Shown in pieces: positions 1 through 12,700 of a stretch of 64,000 bases of DNA. Source of the stretch: Aphrophora alni (Eukaryota; Arthropoda; Insecta; Hemiptera; Aphrophoridae); contig OY740767.1 of the NCBI GenBank assembly GCA_963513935.1, forward strand, positions 154,758,431-154,822,430, read 5' to 3'. Made by a program: the position numbers and the translations under genes. Below the pieces are notes generated by a model. The model searched no databases. It saw only the letters and a list, made by a program, of their open reading frames with translations, and had not been told where the DNA came from. Every line of letters begins with the position of its first letter. Within the stretch, counting starts at the first letter, position 1.

Positions 1-1424
1 TCTTGTCAATTTAACTACTTAAGATTTAACATATAGCTAATACAAGATAATCGAACTGATAACCCTACATTACATTTTACATTAATATAGAATTTTGTAT
101 AGGTCCTAGTTCATTATTTACAATTAGGTCCTGGTACTTATTAATATAAAAAGTCTGTATATTTATACAAAATAAAGGGGGCCGTGACTTATTTTACACT
201 GCCAAGGCAATAGTACTCGCCTCGTGTCAGTTTAACTACTTAAGATTACTTAATATTTGTGGTTAAATGATGTTACATATAAGTTTGGTGTAAAAAAGGC
301 AAGTCTTCATGAATCATTATGGGTGAAACTTGTTTACATATATGATAATGTATCCGTTATATTCTTAAAGTTACTTTCATATGTTCTTCTTTAAGGACTA
401 TTGTTTTAATACTCAAAAGCAATGAGAAAGAAACACTGATAAAACAGGTTTTCGTTAAAGGCTTCATTAATTTAAACTAATTTAGTAAATTAATTCTTTG
501 TAATATCAAATTATAATATTTCAAAATATTAAAATAGCCTAGTCTTTTGTCATAATTCATACCTACTTCGGTTAAAAAAATTGTATCCATAAATATATTA
601 ATTACATTTTTTCAAGTTAGAAAGTTAATAACACTATAAAATACAAACAATACCAAATACAGCAAAATCTTTTGAAAATAATAACCAATTACTTTGGATA
701 ACTTCCGCAAATAAATTGAAAAGTAACTCACAAATTCTTATCTCTAACCATGACCCATCAAATGTGCAATAGATTTAATTTATAAAATATTTAAAAAAAG
801 TTATAAACAACTAAATGTGAGTGAAAAAAAAAGGCGAAAAAGCCATTCTTCAAAACACAATCCATCATACTTTAATAAAAACGTTCCATATACAATTATC
901 ACAAGATATATTTACATTTACTGTACCGCCAAAAAAAAAAAATGCATGTGATGATCAGTGAAAAATGTGTAATGTATTCATTCATTATCACACTGAAACA
1001 AAGAGAAAGTGAATGTCAATGTAATCTGGGGTTTTATAAAATACTTTCCTTCCATAAGTGAAAAGGTGTGAAATCATTCTCTAAATTCAACTTGTGTCAT
1101 AGACATTAAATAAACTGTACAACGTAATACACACGCTTTCCTACTTACTAATCCCCAAAACAGAATAAAAATCACAAACCAAAACTAATAATTAACAAAA
1201 ATCTCATTTCGGTAGTTGTCAAACAAAAAGTGAAAAAGAATCGTGGATGCAGCCATTGAAAAAATATTTAAATAAGAGCTCAAACTTGTTCTTTACTTAT
1301 GCCATAAACACATCCTCAGAATAAGTTGTATTTCATTAAAATAAAGCTTTTAATGACTGCAGTCAAGGTACTATATCAATTATTCTTGAAAAAATTTTGT
1401 AGTGATTTTGCAAGGTTTAGGTCA

Positions 1425-1690
1425 TAATTTTCACATTTCATTAAAATCTCTAGAGCCAAGTTTGCGAAATTAAGCATTTTATAAACAGCTCTATGGTCAA
1501 TTTTTTACTGCTAACTCACAAACTGGTATTTATTTTGAAAAATGGAAACCAATACATTTTGTTTCGATACTTTGAAGCTACACTCGAGCAAAATTTGATA
1601 AAAATTATTGACACCAGATTTTGTTGTTTTTCTTTTGGAACTAGGCTACACTCAAATTTGAGTTAAATAAAAAAAAAAAATTATGTTTGA
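1425..1690 (+). repeat. Dispersed repeat C, copy 1
   Basis: Shares an ordered series of short matches (AAATTAAG.ATTTTA, CAGCTC.ATGGTC, CCAATACATTTTGTTT, AAAATTTGATAAAAAT, TTTGTTGTTTTTCTTTTGGA) with 54965-55250 on the same strand and with the reverse complements of about 23640-23770 and 62330-62600. It has no coding potential. The ordered, diverged matches point to an old interspersed element rather than chance. Confidence 0.6.
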
Positions 1691-2466
1691 CAATCATGGT
1701 ATATCTTGTTATTTGTTTAAGATTGACAAAAATTATGTATTCTGCAAAAATCTAAAATCTATTTTCATTAATACTTTCATAATGAATGTATTAATGCCAT
1801 AAAATTTGTTTTGTATTATGTCTAGATTTAAAAATCATACAAATTGGAAAGTTGATGTACCAATACCAAAAGGCTTAATATTTCCCCCTTAAAAATAAGT
1901 TTAATAACATCAAATTATTTAATACAACTTAATTATTATATCTGTAGTTAAAACAAAACAAGCATTCAGCTAGAATAAATTGTTATTGTGACTTGATCCT
2001 TTCACTTTATTGCAAAGTGGGTCAAGTTGAGTAATGTGTTACTATAATACAAATACCAAGGAAATAATGCCACTCAGCAATAATTTAAAGAGTAAAAACT
2101 AGGTCTAATTTTAAAAAAAACTTGTGTAATACTTAAACAATAATTGTTATTGCTATTATATTGCATATATAGCCTATATAAAATTGTATAAAACACACTG
2201 ACTTACCAAACTTGTCCCAGGCCTAAGTTCATGAACAGAAGCCCAAGAGGCCATAAATATAAATATTTTGCTTTATTTTTCTATCTGAATCTGTACCTTT
2301 TGGAAATAGTGAGGTGATTCATTGCTCATTTGGACTTTGAGCAACTCATGTTACGGGTCATTTACCCCCTAGCGTGTAATTATGTGACTTTTTGAATGTG
2401 CATAGAAAGTATTTTTAGTTTGGGCTAGGATGTGAAGCGGCTAGGATTAGCAAATTTTTCCTTTAG

Positions 2467-2742
2467 GTGGAAGAAGATGAAAACATATTTATGGACAAAA
2501 TTCCTCAGTCGGATCATATTAATGAGCCTGACTACGGAACTGATTCAGATGTCGAAGACCCTGATTTGACCCCACCAACGGACAAAGAATCGGAAATAGA
2601 TTTAATTGATGTAGAAGATGTAATTGATGCAGTAATGGAGGAAAAGGAGGTGATGAATGTGATAGTAATTTATTTTATGACAATGACAATGTGGCCCAGC
2701 CATGGAGCCCACCAAACCAAAACTATAATAAGCATAAATTAG
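2467..2742 (+). pseudogene. Acidic open frame, possible transposase N-terminal remnant
   Basis: The frame is strongly acidic (DYGTDSDVEDPDL, then DKESEIDLIDVEDVIDAV) and loses sense after about residue 58. A +1 shift near 2640 would continue with DECDSNLFYDNDNVAQPWS, which has better coding character. Acidic low-complexity N-termini of this kind are common in piggyBac-type transposases and some host proteins. No domain is recognisable, so the family is a guess. It lies antisense in PABP intron 1. It is either a decayed transposon piece or chance. Confidence 0.3.
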
Positions 2743-3105
2743 GATGTAATGGAAAGGGATTTTAAATAATAAAATATGAATTGGCACTTGCGATTTTGTT
2801 GAGCAGTGCAATATGACGTAGAAGGGGGGAGACGAGGAGTGGAGGGCTTGAACCAGCGAGCCGAGCGTGAGCCTGTTCCGAGAGCCGCGAGAAGACCGCT
2901 ACGGAACGAGGTCAGTCCATTTTCGGCCACGTGCTAGCTAAATTAAACGGTATGTTTTTCGGCCACTATTAAGGCTTTATCTTGCCGTTATGTCTTTTTT
3001 ATAAATTATAATAATTCTGTAATCTTTTAATTCGGCGCTCAAATAAAATATAACATTTAATTTCACTTGCGTTGCGTGCGTTCATTAGCGTCCTAACCCG
3101 ACTCC

Positions 3106-3345
3106 ATGGCACATCCTGACAAGATTCGGCTAAAGTGTACGCAGTCTCCAGCCAGCCGGAGCTTCCAGCTGGTCAAAAGAAGTGGAGACGGTCACAACAA
3201 TAATATCGAGAACAAAAACACAATTGGTGAAGCAGTAGAAGACATTGAGAGAGGAGCTGGAGAAACAGAAAATTACTTTGTTAAAAAGGAAGAGAAAACA
3301 TTATGGCAGAAGGAGACCATTGCTCGAGCTAATGTTTGCGCATGA
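3106..3345 (+). CDS. Unrecognised 79-residue open frame after a GC-richer leader
   Basis: The ATG sits in a good context (ACTCCATGG) downstream of a locally GC-rich stretch (about 2815-2935) that is unusual for this window. The product is hydrophilic, with no signal peptide or domain I can name. The second half also reads well in the +1 frame as a charged helix (LREELEKQKITLLKRKRK), so a frameshifted remnant of a longer coding sequence is possible. It is unclear whether this is a gene; a retroelement or pseudogene fragment is as likely. Confidence 0.25.
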   Translation: MAHPDKIRLKCTQSPASRSFQLVKRSGDGHNNNIENKNTIGEAVEDIERGAGETENYFVKKEEKTLWQKETIARANVCA

Positions 3346-4239
3346 CAAGTATATATCATGAGTGGTATAAAATGTAGCCTAATAACGTCATAAGACTAAA
3401 TGCTTTAGTCTTATGATAGACAATCCAATATGAGATATAATATTAACAAATCTAGAAGAAACTTAAAACTAATTACAATTATTTTTATTTATTCCAATTT
3501 TTAAATTATATTTATTTTTTATTAAATATTGCCAAATAGAGAAGCCACTTATTCCTTTAAATAACTTTTAAAAGTCAATCATAATAATTATAAAATTAAT
3601 TATTTCAACACATTGGTTTAATTAATTATACAAACACTTTGGGCACCAAAATGTATAACACAATAAAATTGATTTAAACAAGAGTAGCCTAGCTTATTTT
3701 ATTGATATAATTTTTGTAACTTTCAAATTTTGGCCTTCTGGTCTCTTAGCATTTATTAGGCTAACATATCTAATTTAATAACTGAAAACTAGATAAAACT
3801 TAAAATTAATTACAAAATTATTTATTTTCTAATTTCCAAAAGTTTCTCATAAATTTTTCTTCACACTCAAATTGAATAGGTACTGTATTCAACTCTCATC
3901 TAAATTTCATATTGTAACAAATTCAATTTTAAATTAAAACATACATTATTTTACATTAATGTCTCCATGCTAGTGCTATATAGTATACTGTGCATGGGTT
4001 ACCGTACATATGGCCGTCAACCTGTTTATTAGCTCTAATGTAGAGGTTGCATCAAACTGTTTATCATTCAACAATCATTCTGCATCTCGCGACGATAAAT
4101 CTGGTACTCTCCCATGCGGTTCATATAGTTGCCCTTTTTACATTTTTGTAATATTTGCATGTTTACATCCATGCTACCATATTTATGATTGCAATATATC
4201 AAGTGCTCCACAAACTTGGTTTCGAAACTTGAGTTATCA

Positions 4240-4435
4240 AAATAACCTCAAAATGCCATAAAACAGTAATTCTAATTGCTCTTTTAGGACAGAAATAATG
4301 ATATATATATATGTATATGAAAGATAAAAGTGAAAAGCTTAGAAATGAAGTATCTAAATGATGGAAAACCCGCTATTTTTAAGAGGAATTGCTGAGATTT
4401 TGCACTAAAATCACTTGGATAACATAACTATATAT
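4240..4435 (+). repeat. Dispersed repeat A, copy 1
   Basis: Aligns in order with 8045-8225: both read CCTCAAAATGCCATAAAACAGT (one A fewer in the other copy), then GGACAGAAATAATGA, GAAAGATAAAA.GTGAAA, ATGATGGAAAA and ACTTGGATAACAT / GCTTGGACAACAT. It is noncoding. The two copies look about 75-80 percent alike by eye. Confidence 0.65.
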
Positions 4436-4808
4436 TTAGGGCCTACCCGAAAACAAATTTGACACTTCCAAAACCGTAAATATGCAGGAGAGCCGTCTGA
4501 TCGATTAAAGTACAAAATCTCAGCATTTTGTCTTCAAAATTGCAATTTTTTGATACTTTTGATCATTCAGAACAAAACTAGTTTATTTTAAATATGTTTT
4601 CTGACAGAAATAATTAATTGGGAAACATAAAAAGTTACTAGTTTTGTTCAGAATGATCAAAAGTAGGCCAACCAAAAAAAAAAAAAAATTGAAGATGAAA
4701 TGCAGCGATTTTACACTTAAATTGATCGCACAGATCTGCATATTTACTAATTACTATACATCTACAAAGCGTCCAAATATCAATAAAAACTCAATTAGGG
4801 TATAAACA

Positions 4809-4969
4809 CATTGAGTGCGGCTTGTTGCCATAAAACCGGTGCCATATTTCTTGCCAAGCGCTGGTGGCGTGTATGGCACCGGCGGAGCAATACACTTCAC
4901 TCTGTTATCGGCCCGGCAACATACACGCCACCAGCGCTTGGCGCACCGGCGACCTAGCCGCACTCAATG
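4809..4969. mobile_element. Foldback (MITE-like) element, 161 bp
   Basis: The ends are inverted copies, CATTGAGTGCGG and CCGCACTCAATG. A longer internal pair, GCCAAGCGCTGGTGGCGTGT at about 4853 and its complement at about 4923, makes most of the element one hairpin. It is clearly more GC-rich than its surroundings. No clean target-site duplication is visible, so the exact ends and superfamily are open. Confidence 0.6.
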
Positions 4970-5221
4970 GATTAAACTTCACTCGTAATATTAGATTGCT
5001 CGATTACTGAATGCTTAAGATATCAAACAGCAATTTGTGTGATCATGAAACATAGTGATAAACACATGTTTATCTAAGTGTTAGGGTAAATTGTAAATGT
5101 AAAGTGTAAATTGTAAAGTGTAAATGTAAATTGTTCTATAATTAAAGAGGACATTAAAAAACCATGGCAAGATATTAGCCAAGGCTGACAAACTAAGCCT
5201 AGGCCTACTATTACTATGTTA

Positions 5222-5736
<515 letters not shown>

Positions 5737-5760
5737 CCATGAAAATAGCTTAACCGTTCG

Positions 5761-5767
5761 TTATATA
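5761..5767 (-). promoter_or_regulatory. TATA box upstream of the PABP gene
   Basis: The bottom strand reads CCGTATATAACG, a good TATA match, 31 bases before the CCTCTTCC start candidate at 5736 and about 320 bases before the ATG. The spacing to a TOP-like initiator is the main support. Confidence 0.45.
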
Positions 5768-8044
5768 CGGGTATCTCTCCGCCATAGGCCGTTCAGAAAA
5801 GTAGTTCTTTTGTTCAACTATTATTATTTAATTATTTAAGGGCTACGTAATAACCACACATAATATAAAGCGTTTGCACATTAAAATAAAGGCAAAATTA
5901 TGTTACTTTAATACAATTATGATTAAAAAAGTCCATTACACAATTATTTGACACACGGTAAAAACAATGAATAACACATGTCTACGGTGTAAAGTGACAA
6001 CTTCCTTAACTACGTCTTTGGTTTGGTTTTACGCAAACTGCCAACAATAATTACTTACAATATTGTCTAACCTAGATTTTAAAAAAATTACAAGTGTATC
6101 AGTTTGAAATTAAATATATCCATATATACATTTTTTCATTGAACAGAAACAATATTATTATAGTGTATTTTTTTCAGATCATTTTGCGTATTAAATAAAC
6201 GTGAAATGATGATATATGACACATATGGCATTATATTGTTCTACGTGATTACATAAATATGATTGTTGTATCTGTATAAAATAAAAAATTGAATTTTTCT
6301 TCTATATAAAAAAATAGCACTTCAAGAGTTATATCTCAAGAAGTAATTATTAATAATGAACTCAATTTTATTGGAGATTAAATACCTTATAATTTAACTG
6401 AGGTCTAAGCTACTTTGACATAACCGACCATAATTATTATTTATGTATGGTTATCATATTGGTCACTTCCTAAACTGCTCCATTTTACCAAAACGTGATC
6501 AAAATTCTATTGAATTGATTTTAAAATATTCTATATACGATGTTTATGGTTTTCCTTCACTTTATTCTCTTGCCTTCCAAACTGGTATCTAGAAATAATA
6601 ATTTCGTAGTAGGTAACTAGTACGTTTTGTTTGAATTTTTGAACTCACATTTGAGGAAAATGTGTTTAATATTGTTATTTAAAAATAATTTTAATTACTT
6701 CAAATTTAGAAATAGTTGTTATAAAACAGAAACACACTATTTCGAATTATCAAACATTTTGCTGAAATTGCTAAATGATTTTTATCCCACCTAAGCTATT
6801 TAAATAGATTTATTATTTTATGAACTAAGCTACATCTAAACCAAAACCTTAACGCTATATACATATTTTGTTTGCAACTAAGGTTCAATGCTTAATCTAT
6901 CATTTTAAAATTTAAATCTGTGATCTTCTGTCTTCTGTGGACTGTGGAGGACAACAAGACAGAAGACAACCCAATTTACCCAATTACCTTAGCCCAAGCT
7001 GATTGCAAATTACATTTTCTATTTATTATTTCTTCATTTTTGTTTGAAGCGTTTAACTATCAAGAGTATTTTTGTGTGTTTATAACTAACAAGTAAGCTT
7101 TAATTTGTACATTTGTAGGGGGATATATTTACCTTGTTTATCTATGCAGAATGTAATATTAAGTTATTTTGAATTAGTTCTTTTGTTAGATATGGCATTG
7201 TCTTGGTACATTTATATAATGTTCATCTTTTTCAGGCTTTGTTGTCATACAATTAAAATTCCGAGTTTGCCAAAGTTGCTCTTACGATTTTAATTAAACC
7301 TGGGAAAAATGTATCCTCTAAGTAGCCTACTCTAAGAAATATTATTTGTTTATGTTGTCCTCAAAAATGCCTAGTTCAGCCTTGAGGGGGGAGGGAGGGG
7401 GCGAAATATGGTATGTGGAATGTATACCTCAAACCTCAAAGTCTGTATTGTAAAAATAAAGAACACCAACCAAAAAAAAGTACAAAATTGTTTGAAATCA
7501 ATTTAATAAAAAACTACTTTGAATAGGAAGAATTGTATTTTAGCATGCTGTCCCCTTTTGAAAATTCAAAACATCAAATTCACATACAAATTGATTGGTA
7601 AATATGCATAAGTGTTGTCGAAGCGATATAAGTGCGAAAAACTTTGCAATTTGTCTTCAAAATAGCGTTTTCCCATCAATTCGTTACTCCTTTTTAACGC
7701 AAGTGGTTTTTTATCTCATAATTTATTATTTACTTAACACTCATGAAAATATAGAGATTTCTAACATATTCAATCTATAGCCATATTGAAATCACTCGTA
7801 GAGCGTATGCTCACTTAATTATTTTCTACCGGTTGATAAGTTTACGCTTCTATGATATAAGAATCATTATAACTAAGTCTCTGAAACCTAGTAAAAGAAC
7901 TATAGGTCAAGTAAGGTAAATATATATACGACATCATTGATACTAAGTCATATCTAGTTTAACAGTTCTTAAAACCGAACTATTTTCGCTGATGAACAAA
8001 AACATCAATAGATTTTACTTAAAATTGATGAAATAGTTGTTGAA
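5768..8044. other. Divergent intergenic interval, no gene seen
   Basis: AT-rich sequence between the PABP promoter and the first recognised NSE2 exon. No exon with convincing coding character was found, although the NSE2 5' end should lie here or within 8.8-9.6 kb. Short open frames at 7105-7293 and 7595-7780 have no coding features. A short purine run with GGGGGGAGGGAGGGGG occurs near 7385. Confidence 0.5.
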
Positions 8045-8225
8045 ATATCCTCAAATGCCATAAAACAGTCATTTTAAAACACTGTTTTTGGACAGAAATA
8101 ATGAATTGTGAAAGATAAAAAGTGAAATACATGGAAACGAAATATCAAAATGATGGAAAAACGGTATTTTGCCGAGACGAATTGTCGATATTTCACATTT
8201 AAATTGCTTGGACAACATTTATACA
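8045..8225 (+). repeat. Dispersed repeat A, copy 2
   Basis: Same-strand partner of 4240-4435, with the same order of matching blocks. It runs directly into a copy of repeat B, so the two may be parts of one larger element. Confidence 0.65.
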
Positions 8226-8244
8226 TATTTTCCAATTGGTTATA

Positions 8245-8350
8245 TAAAGTTTAGGGAATTGCTGTTACTAAATAATTACAAATGGCTAGTTTCTAGATAT
8301 TGTATTATAAAATTGTTGTTGATTATTGATCAGACTATTTACGCATAGGC
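8245..8350 (+). repeat. Dispersed repeat B, copy 1
   Basis: Pattern: a TATGTAAAG-like block, TAGGGAATTGCT, a variable stretch, then TATTGATCAGACTA. Same-strand copies occur at about 10745-10890 and 13500-13580, and a reverse copy at about 26930-27110. It is noncoding. Confidence 0.55.
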
Positions 8351-8517
8351 TACATAATATGGTAATATACCTTATGGCAAGCATTTTACTTAACTGTATT
8401 TCCTAGGCTATTTAATTCAATTAACTCAGTTCCTACCCCATTATAGTCTTCCCCCCTGCTATATAAATAACACTGCCCTCCTCTTAATTGAATAGATTGT
8501 TTTATATTAAATTATTC

Positions 8518-8607
8518 GGTACTTACGTATTAACGCCACTGCAGCAGAAGTTGCGCATATAAATATAAGGTTTGGCCAGGTGTTTATGTGTATATATATA
8601 TATATAG

Positions 8608-8646
<39 letters not shown>

Positions 8647-8755
8647 CTACCTGGCCAAACCTGTCATGATATATAATTATATCGCAAAGTAAGCAAATAT
8701 TGGTGCATATATATATGCGCAACTTCTGCTGCGGTGGCGTTAATACGTAAGTACC
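8518..8755. mobile_element. MITE, 238 bp, with 8-bp target duplication
   Basis: The terminal inverted repeats are about 43 bp and nearly perfect, starting GGTACTTACGTATTAACGCC. The element is flanked by an exact 8-bp direct repeat AATTATTC at 8510-8517 and 8756-8763. A second nested inverted pair (GGTTTGGCCAGGT / ACCTGGCCAAACC) surrounds a TA-repeat core near 8594-8645. An 8-bp duplication suggests hAT, P or Merlin. The GG terminus is not the usual hAT CAG, so the superfamily is unassigned. There is no coding capacity. Confidence 0.9.
8594..8645. repeat. TA dinucleotide repeat
   Basis: Alternating TA over about 50 bases with a GCC interruption near 8609, in the centre of the MITE. Confidence 0.85.
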
Positions 8756-8764
8756 AATTATTCA

Positions 8765-9210
8765 AATAAATTTTGCAATCGAAGATGTCCTCAGTATTAA
8801 CATTCTGTAATAACCAATTATCAATTTTTCTCAAGAATTGATTGGTTCCATGATCTTTGTTTATATCTGATGGTATGAAATTAAAAAACCTCGGTCCATG
8901 GTACCAATAGGTTTTTTGAAAAAAGTCAGTCTAGACTTTGGTAAAATGCAGTACTATATGAAGAGACTATTGTTGATTTGACCATACCAACTTCTTTATT
9001 AGATACCATCTTTAGTATTATCCTGATATATACTCTACGGAATGATAATATACCCAACTGTTTGAACAATTGCTCAAGGCTATCAGTTCTTCATCTAAAG
9101 AACATTGATTTGATAATATGTTTTTACGTTGTTATGATGGGCATTAGTGTGGATAGGTAAACCTCCCCAAATCAACACGCCATTGGGTAAATCAACACGA
9201 AAACCTTTTA
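8765..9210 (-). pseudogene. Non-LTR retrotransposon RT C-terminal remnant (Jockey/CR1-like)
   Basis: The bottom strand translates, with frameshifts, to the typical region after the reverse transcriptase: GVLIWGG, then QLGILSFRRVYIRIILK and KEVGMVKSTIVSSYSTAFYQSL, then a VPWTEVF-like block and a final WNQSILEK. The order WGG, LGIL...YI, arginine-poor SYST, then N/P-rich end matches Jockey or CR1 type LINE proteins. Stops and shifts show it is dead. It abuts the MITE at 8518-8755, which inserted at or near its 3' end. Confidence 0.65.
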
Positions 9211-9636
9211 TTGGGTAAATATTAAAAACCAGACTTCGTGCATCAATAGGTCATCCAAGGAAGAGAATAATGATAAAACCATGAAAATTGTTTATGCTTT
9301 AGATACAATTGCATGTTTGTAATATAGTAGTCAGCTGGAAATCTATAGGTTTTTGTACTGATAGTTTTAATTAAATATATACCCAGTTTCGTTGAAAATT
9401 TTGAAGTATGTACTTCTTGAAAGTGGGAACATAAGGTAAACATACAATAGCATTACATGCTGCGAGTTAGATGTTCAAAGTTTCATTACTTTTTTAAAAA
9501 ACTCCTAGCCTACTTTTTTTTGTCCAAATACTTATACTTTTCACACCACAAAATTGAAATTTCACACCACTTATCATTTATTTATTTGTTTGTTTGTATA
9601 ACTTATCAATATGGTTGTTCCTTGTAATCACCTTAG

Positions 9637-9765
9637 ATGAATTTTTTAGCACAGTAGTAGCTGTGATGGACGATGCATCTGAAGAAGACAGAAGTCGTTT
9701 ATATGATTCTGCAAGAGAACTTCTTGAAAAAACTGCCCTTCTAATTGTGGGTTTGAATTTAGAAG
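9637..9765 (+). CDS. NSMCE2: NSE2 exon (first recognised), helical arm
   Basis: The acceptor is CACCTTAG; two bases of a split codon are followed by EFFSTVVAVMDDASEEDRSR and a helical stretch ending in NLE. The donor is AAG|GCAAGT, a classic GC-AG type site, and the frame joins to the next exon as Asp-Pro-Gly. The upstream partner was not found. Confidence 0.8.
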
Positions 9766-12700
9766 GCAAGTATTTAAATTTTCTTCAAAATGAATATTGA
9801 TATACCAACATTGATTCTGCATTTCAATATAGTAACCATGATACATCTTTCCAGTTAATAAAATATAAGATTATAGGCTTATATTTATTCTTGAAGTATT
9901 CTAGATGGTAATAATATTTTAGAAAAAAAAAAAGTTAAAAATACAATTTTGTTATTGAATGGAAGTGTTTTTTTTTCTTTCCTTTTTTCCCTGTAGCTTA
10001 AATTAAAATCCACATAAAAGGAATTAATCCTTTTCTTTCTCCTCTATAAAGTTTTTTCATGATGAAAATTTTGGAAACTTTTATTTACACTTTATATAGA
10101 CATCAGAAAATTTGATGTTTTATAGAAACAACTAACATCTTGTCTTTACAATAATAACGGGTTATTATTATTATTACAAAGTGACAGGCCTACAGGAAAC
10201 AAAAGAACAGTTAGATAATCAGATGTTAATGAATAAGACACTTTTGAAATCCTAACTTTGAAACTGGGACTAATGAGAAGGCTGCATTTGTAATCACTAC
10301 ATTAGGCCTAGTTTTGCTCGGTCATTTCGTATTGGTAGTGAATTAGTATAGTTGTGATTCTCAGAAGATGTTAAATTAACGCCTAAACATATTTATGTGT
10401 CATGCGTATCCCTCCAATCACCATTTACTGACATTTGGGACTATTCAAAAATACCACAAACATTGTTAGTTCTAAAATGGCACACTTTATTTTTGTTATT
10501 TTTTGTCCATAGCTTAATTTAATGCATATTTTCTTTAACCTTAGATCCTGGAATCCTGATGGAAGAAATAAGAAGCACTATGTTGCAGTATTGTAAATAT
10601 GACAATGAATGGAGTCTTGGCAAGCAAATTTTGCTCCAATGTCTCAAGGAAATTTCAAATCCTGAAAATGGTGAAGTTTTGACTTTTGAGGAGGTAAGTA
10701 TCAAATCTATCGTGAGATTTGATAAACAAAATTTTCTAATTCATTTATTAATTCACTGTAAAATTGAAAATGGAAAGTACTAAATTCATATATAAATAGA
10801 TTATGTAAAGTCTAGGGATTGCTGAAGTAATTACAGATATTGCACAATAAAGTCTGTATTGATCAGACTAATTCAACATTAAGTCTATTATATTAACATT
10901 ATATTACGTGAAATATTGTTTGTACAACTATCATATGTGATGTGACATTATTATAACTATCATAATCATCATATTTTAATACAAATTATAATTACAGTAC
11001 AACCTCGTTTATCCGGACTAATTGGGACCGGAAGTGATCCGGTTAATCAAAAATCCGGATAATCCGAAATTATAGAAAGATAGGCCTAAATAAAACAAAA
11101 TATAAAAGGATAACTTACCATTTATAAGTCATGAAAAAACACAATATTTACACAGTCATTCAATTTACACAATACACGAAATTACACAATGTACTGTAAA
11201 TGACGAAAAACATTTTATTTACACACCTGAAATATTTACACATGCTTTTAATTTACACAGGGTTTAGCTGTTATTTACAAAAAAGTCATTTATCTTCCTC
11301 TGTTTTAATTTGGTGTGACGTTTCAATGCGGCCCTGTCTATACGATTCAATGTGTCTAACTTTAGGGCCATTGTAAGCACATTACATTTTTGTTTCGTCG
11401 CCATTTCCACGCACAAACGCTAACACACGAATATAAATAAATAGCAGTAACAACGCCCACCTCTAAATACTATGTCGATTCTCATTCACGTCCTCGATAC
11501 ACCCGACTGTGGATGTGATGTGCCAACTGCCAAAAAAAAAGAACGGGGGTTCCCAAAGCTGGCGGCACCGCTTTAAGATGTGACAAAATGTTCACATTTA
11601 CTGATTTACACCCTTGAGTCTTAGCAACCCGACAACAATAAAGTTGTAAAACTGACATGATGGTTTATGATGCGTTGTAAACATGCACCTGGTTTGTATT
11701 TATTTCACAGTTGTACATTTTCTTTAAGGACCGTTACAAGCATCGTCATTGTATTACACTTTCTAAAATATCAGGCATTCTTTATTTTTTTCCCGGTTTT
11801 TTAAAAAATTCCCTGACATTTCCAGAAAATTCAAATTCCCTGACTTTTCCCGATTTTCCCGGTCGCTAGATGTAATCCGATCAAAAATGTAAAGAAACTA
11901 AACACGGCACAGCACGATATGGTAATGATGTATTCCGGTCGCTAGCACGTGATAGACTACCCGCCGGCATAGACAATAGACAAGGTCACTGTCATGCCGC
12001 ATCGGGGTAGGGGGATGGTGACGCAGAGGTCATTGCTCCTCCACTTTCTCTTCCCAGTGCATCAACAACCCGCCCTAATACCTCGAGGCGACACTGTAGT
12101 GTTGAGGAAATCACATTTTTATCAACATTAATGTAATAGCAGATATTTCTTGTTGAAACTCCATATTCAAGGATAAAATAAAGCAAAAGCTTAAAGTTTC
12201 AAAATATTATAAATATTATTTAAAATATTCAAAATACAGTAATTATTAAAATATTTTGAAACTTTAAGCTTTTGCTTTATTTTATCCTTGATTAAATTTT
12301 TTATTTTTTGTTCCGGATCGATCTGGATAATCCGGACATCCGGTTGAATGAGGTTTGGATAAACGAGGTAGTACTGTACTCATATGACGTTCAATGCTAG
12401 ATATTATAAATTGTATCTTGATACTAAGTTTTTAAAATGTATTCAATCTTGTTTATAAACACCAATTTGTAATTTTATATTTAAAAATTATATTTTGTAC
12501 ATTTCATTTCCAAACAGGTTGTTTGTAGTGCATATTTTTTCATTTCCCCAGTCAATAATAAGATATGGATTAAATTTTTAGGGGTCTGACAGCAAAGGTA
12601 ATGAAATATTCCTCTTACAAAAAAGTTTCTGTATGTTTTATCAAAATTCGAGTATGATGCTCACTCTAAACCTCTATTTGTGGGGAACAACTGTACACCA

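Larger units (their letters stand above)
10995..12376. mobile_element. Tigger/pogo-type DNA transposon, internally deleted, 1.38 kb
   Basis: The left end CAGTACAACCTCGTTTATCC is matched in reverse at the right end (GGATAAACGAGGTAGTACTG). TA dinucleotides flank both ends (10993-10994 and 12377-12378), as Tc1/mariner/pogo insertions require. Further CCGGATAATCCG-type matches extend the inverted ends. Inside is a 46-residue remnant of a Tigger transposase and an unrelated perfect hairpin. It lies in NSE2 intron 2. Confidence 0.85.

Noticed and set aside
4010..4261. 83-codon open frame
   Set aside because: Composition is random-like, there is no domain, and it overlaps dispersed repeat A.
9594..9636. 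Upstream Met at 9594 as NSE2 start
   Set aside because: The stretch before 9637 reads as AT-rich intron ending in a CACCTTAG acceptor, and the residues before Asp-Glu-Phe-Phe have no NSE2 character.
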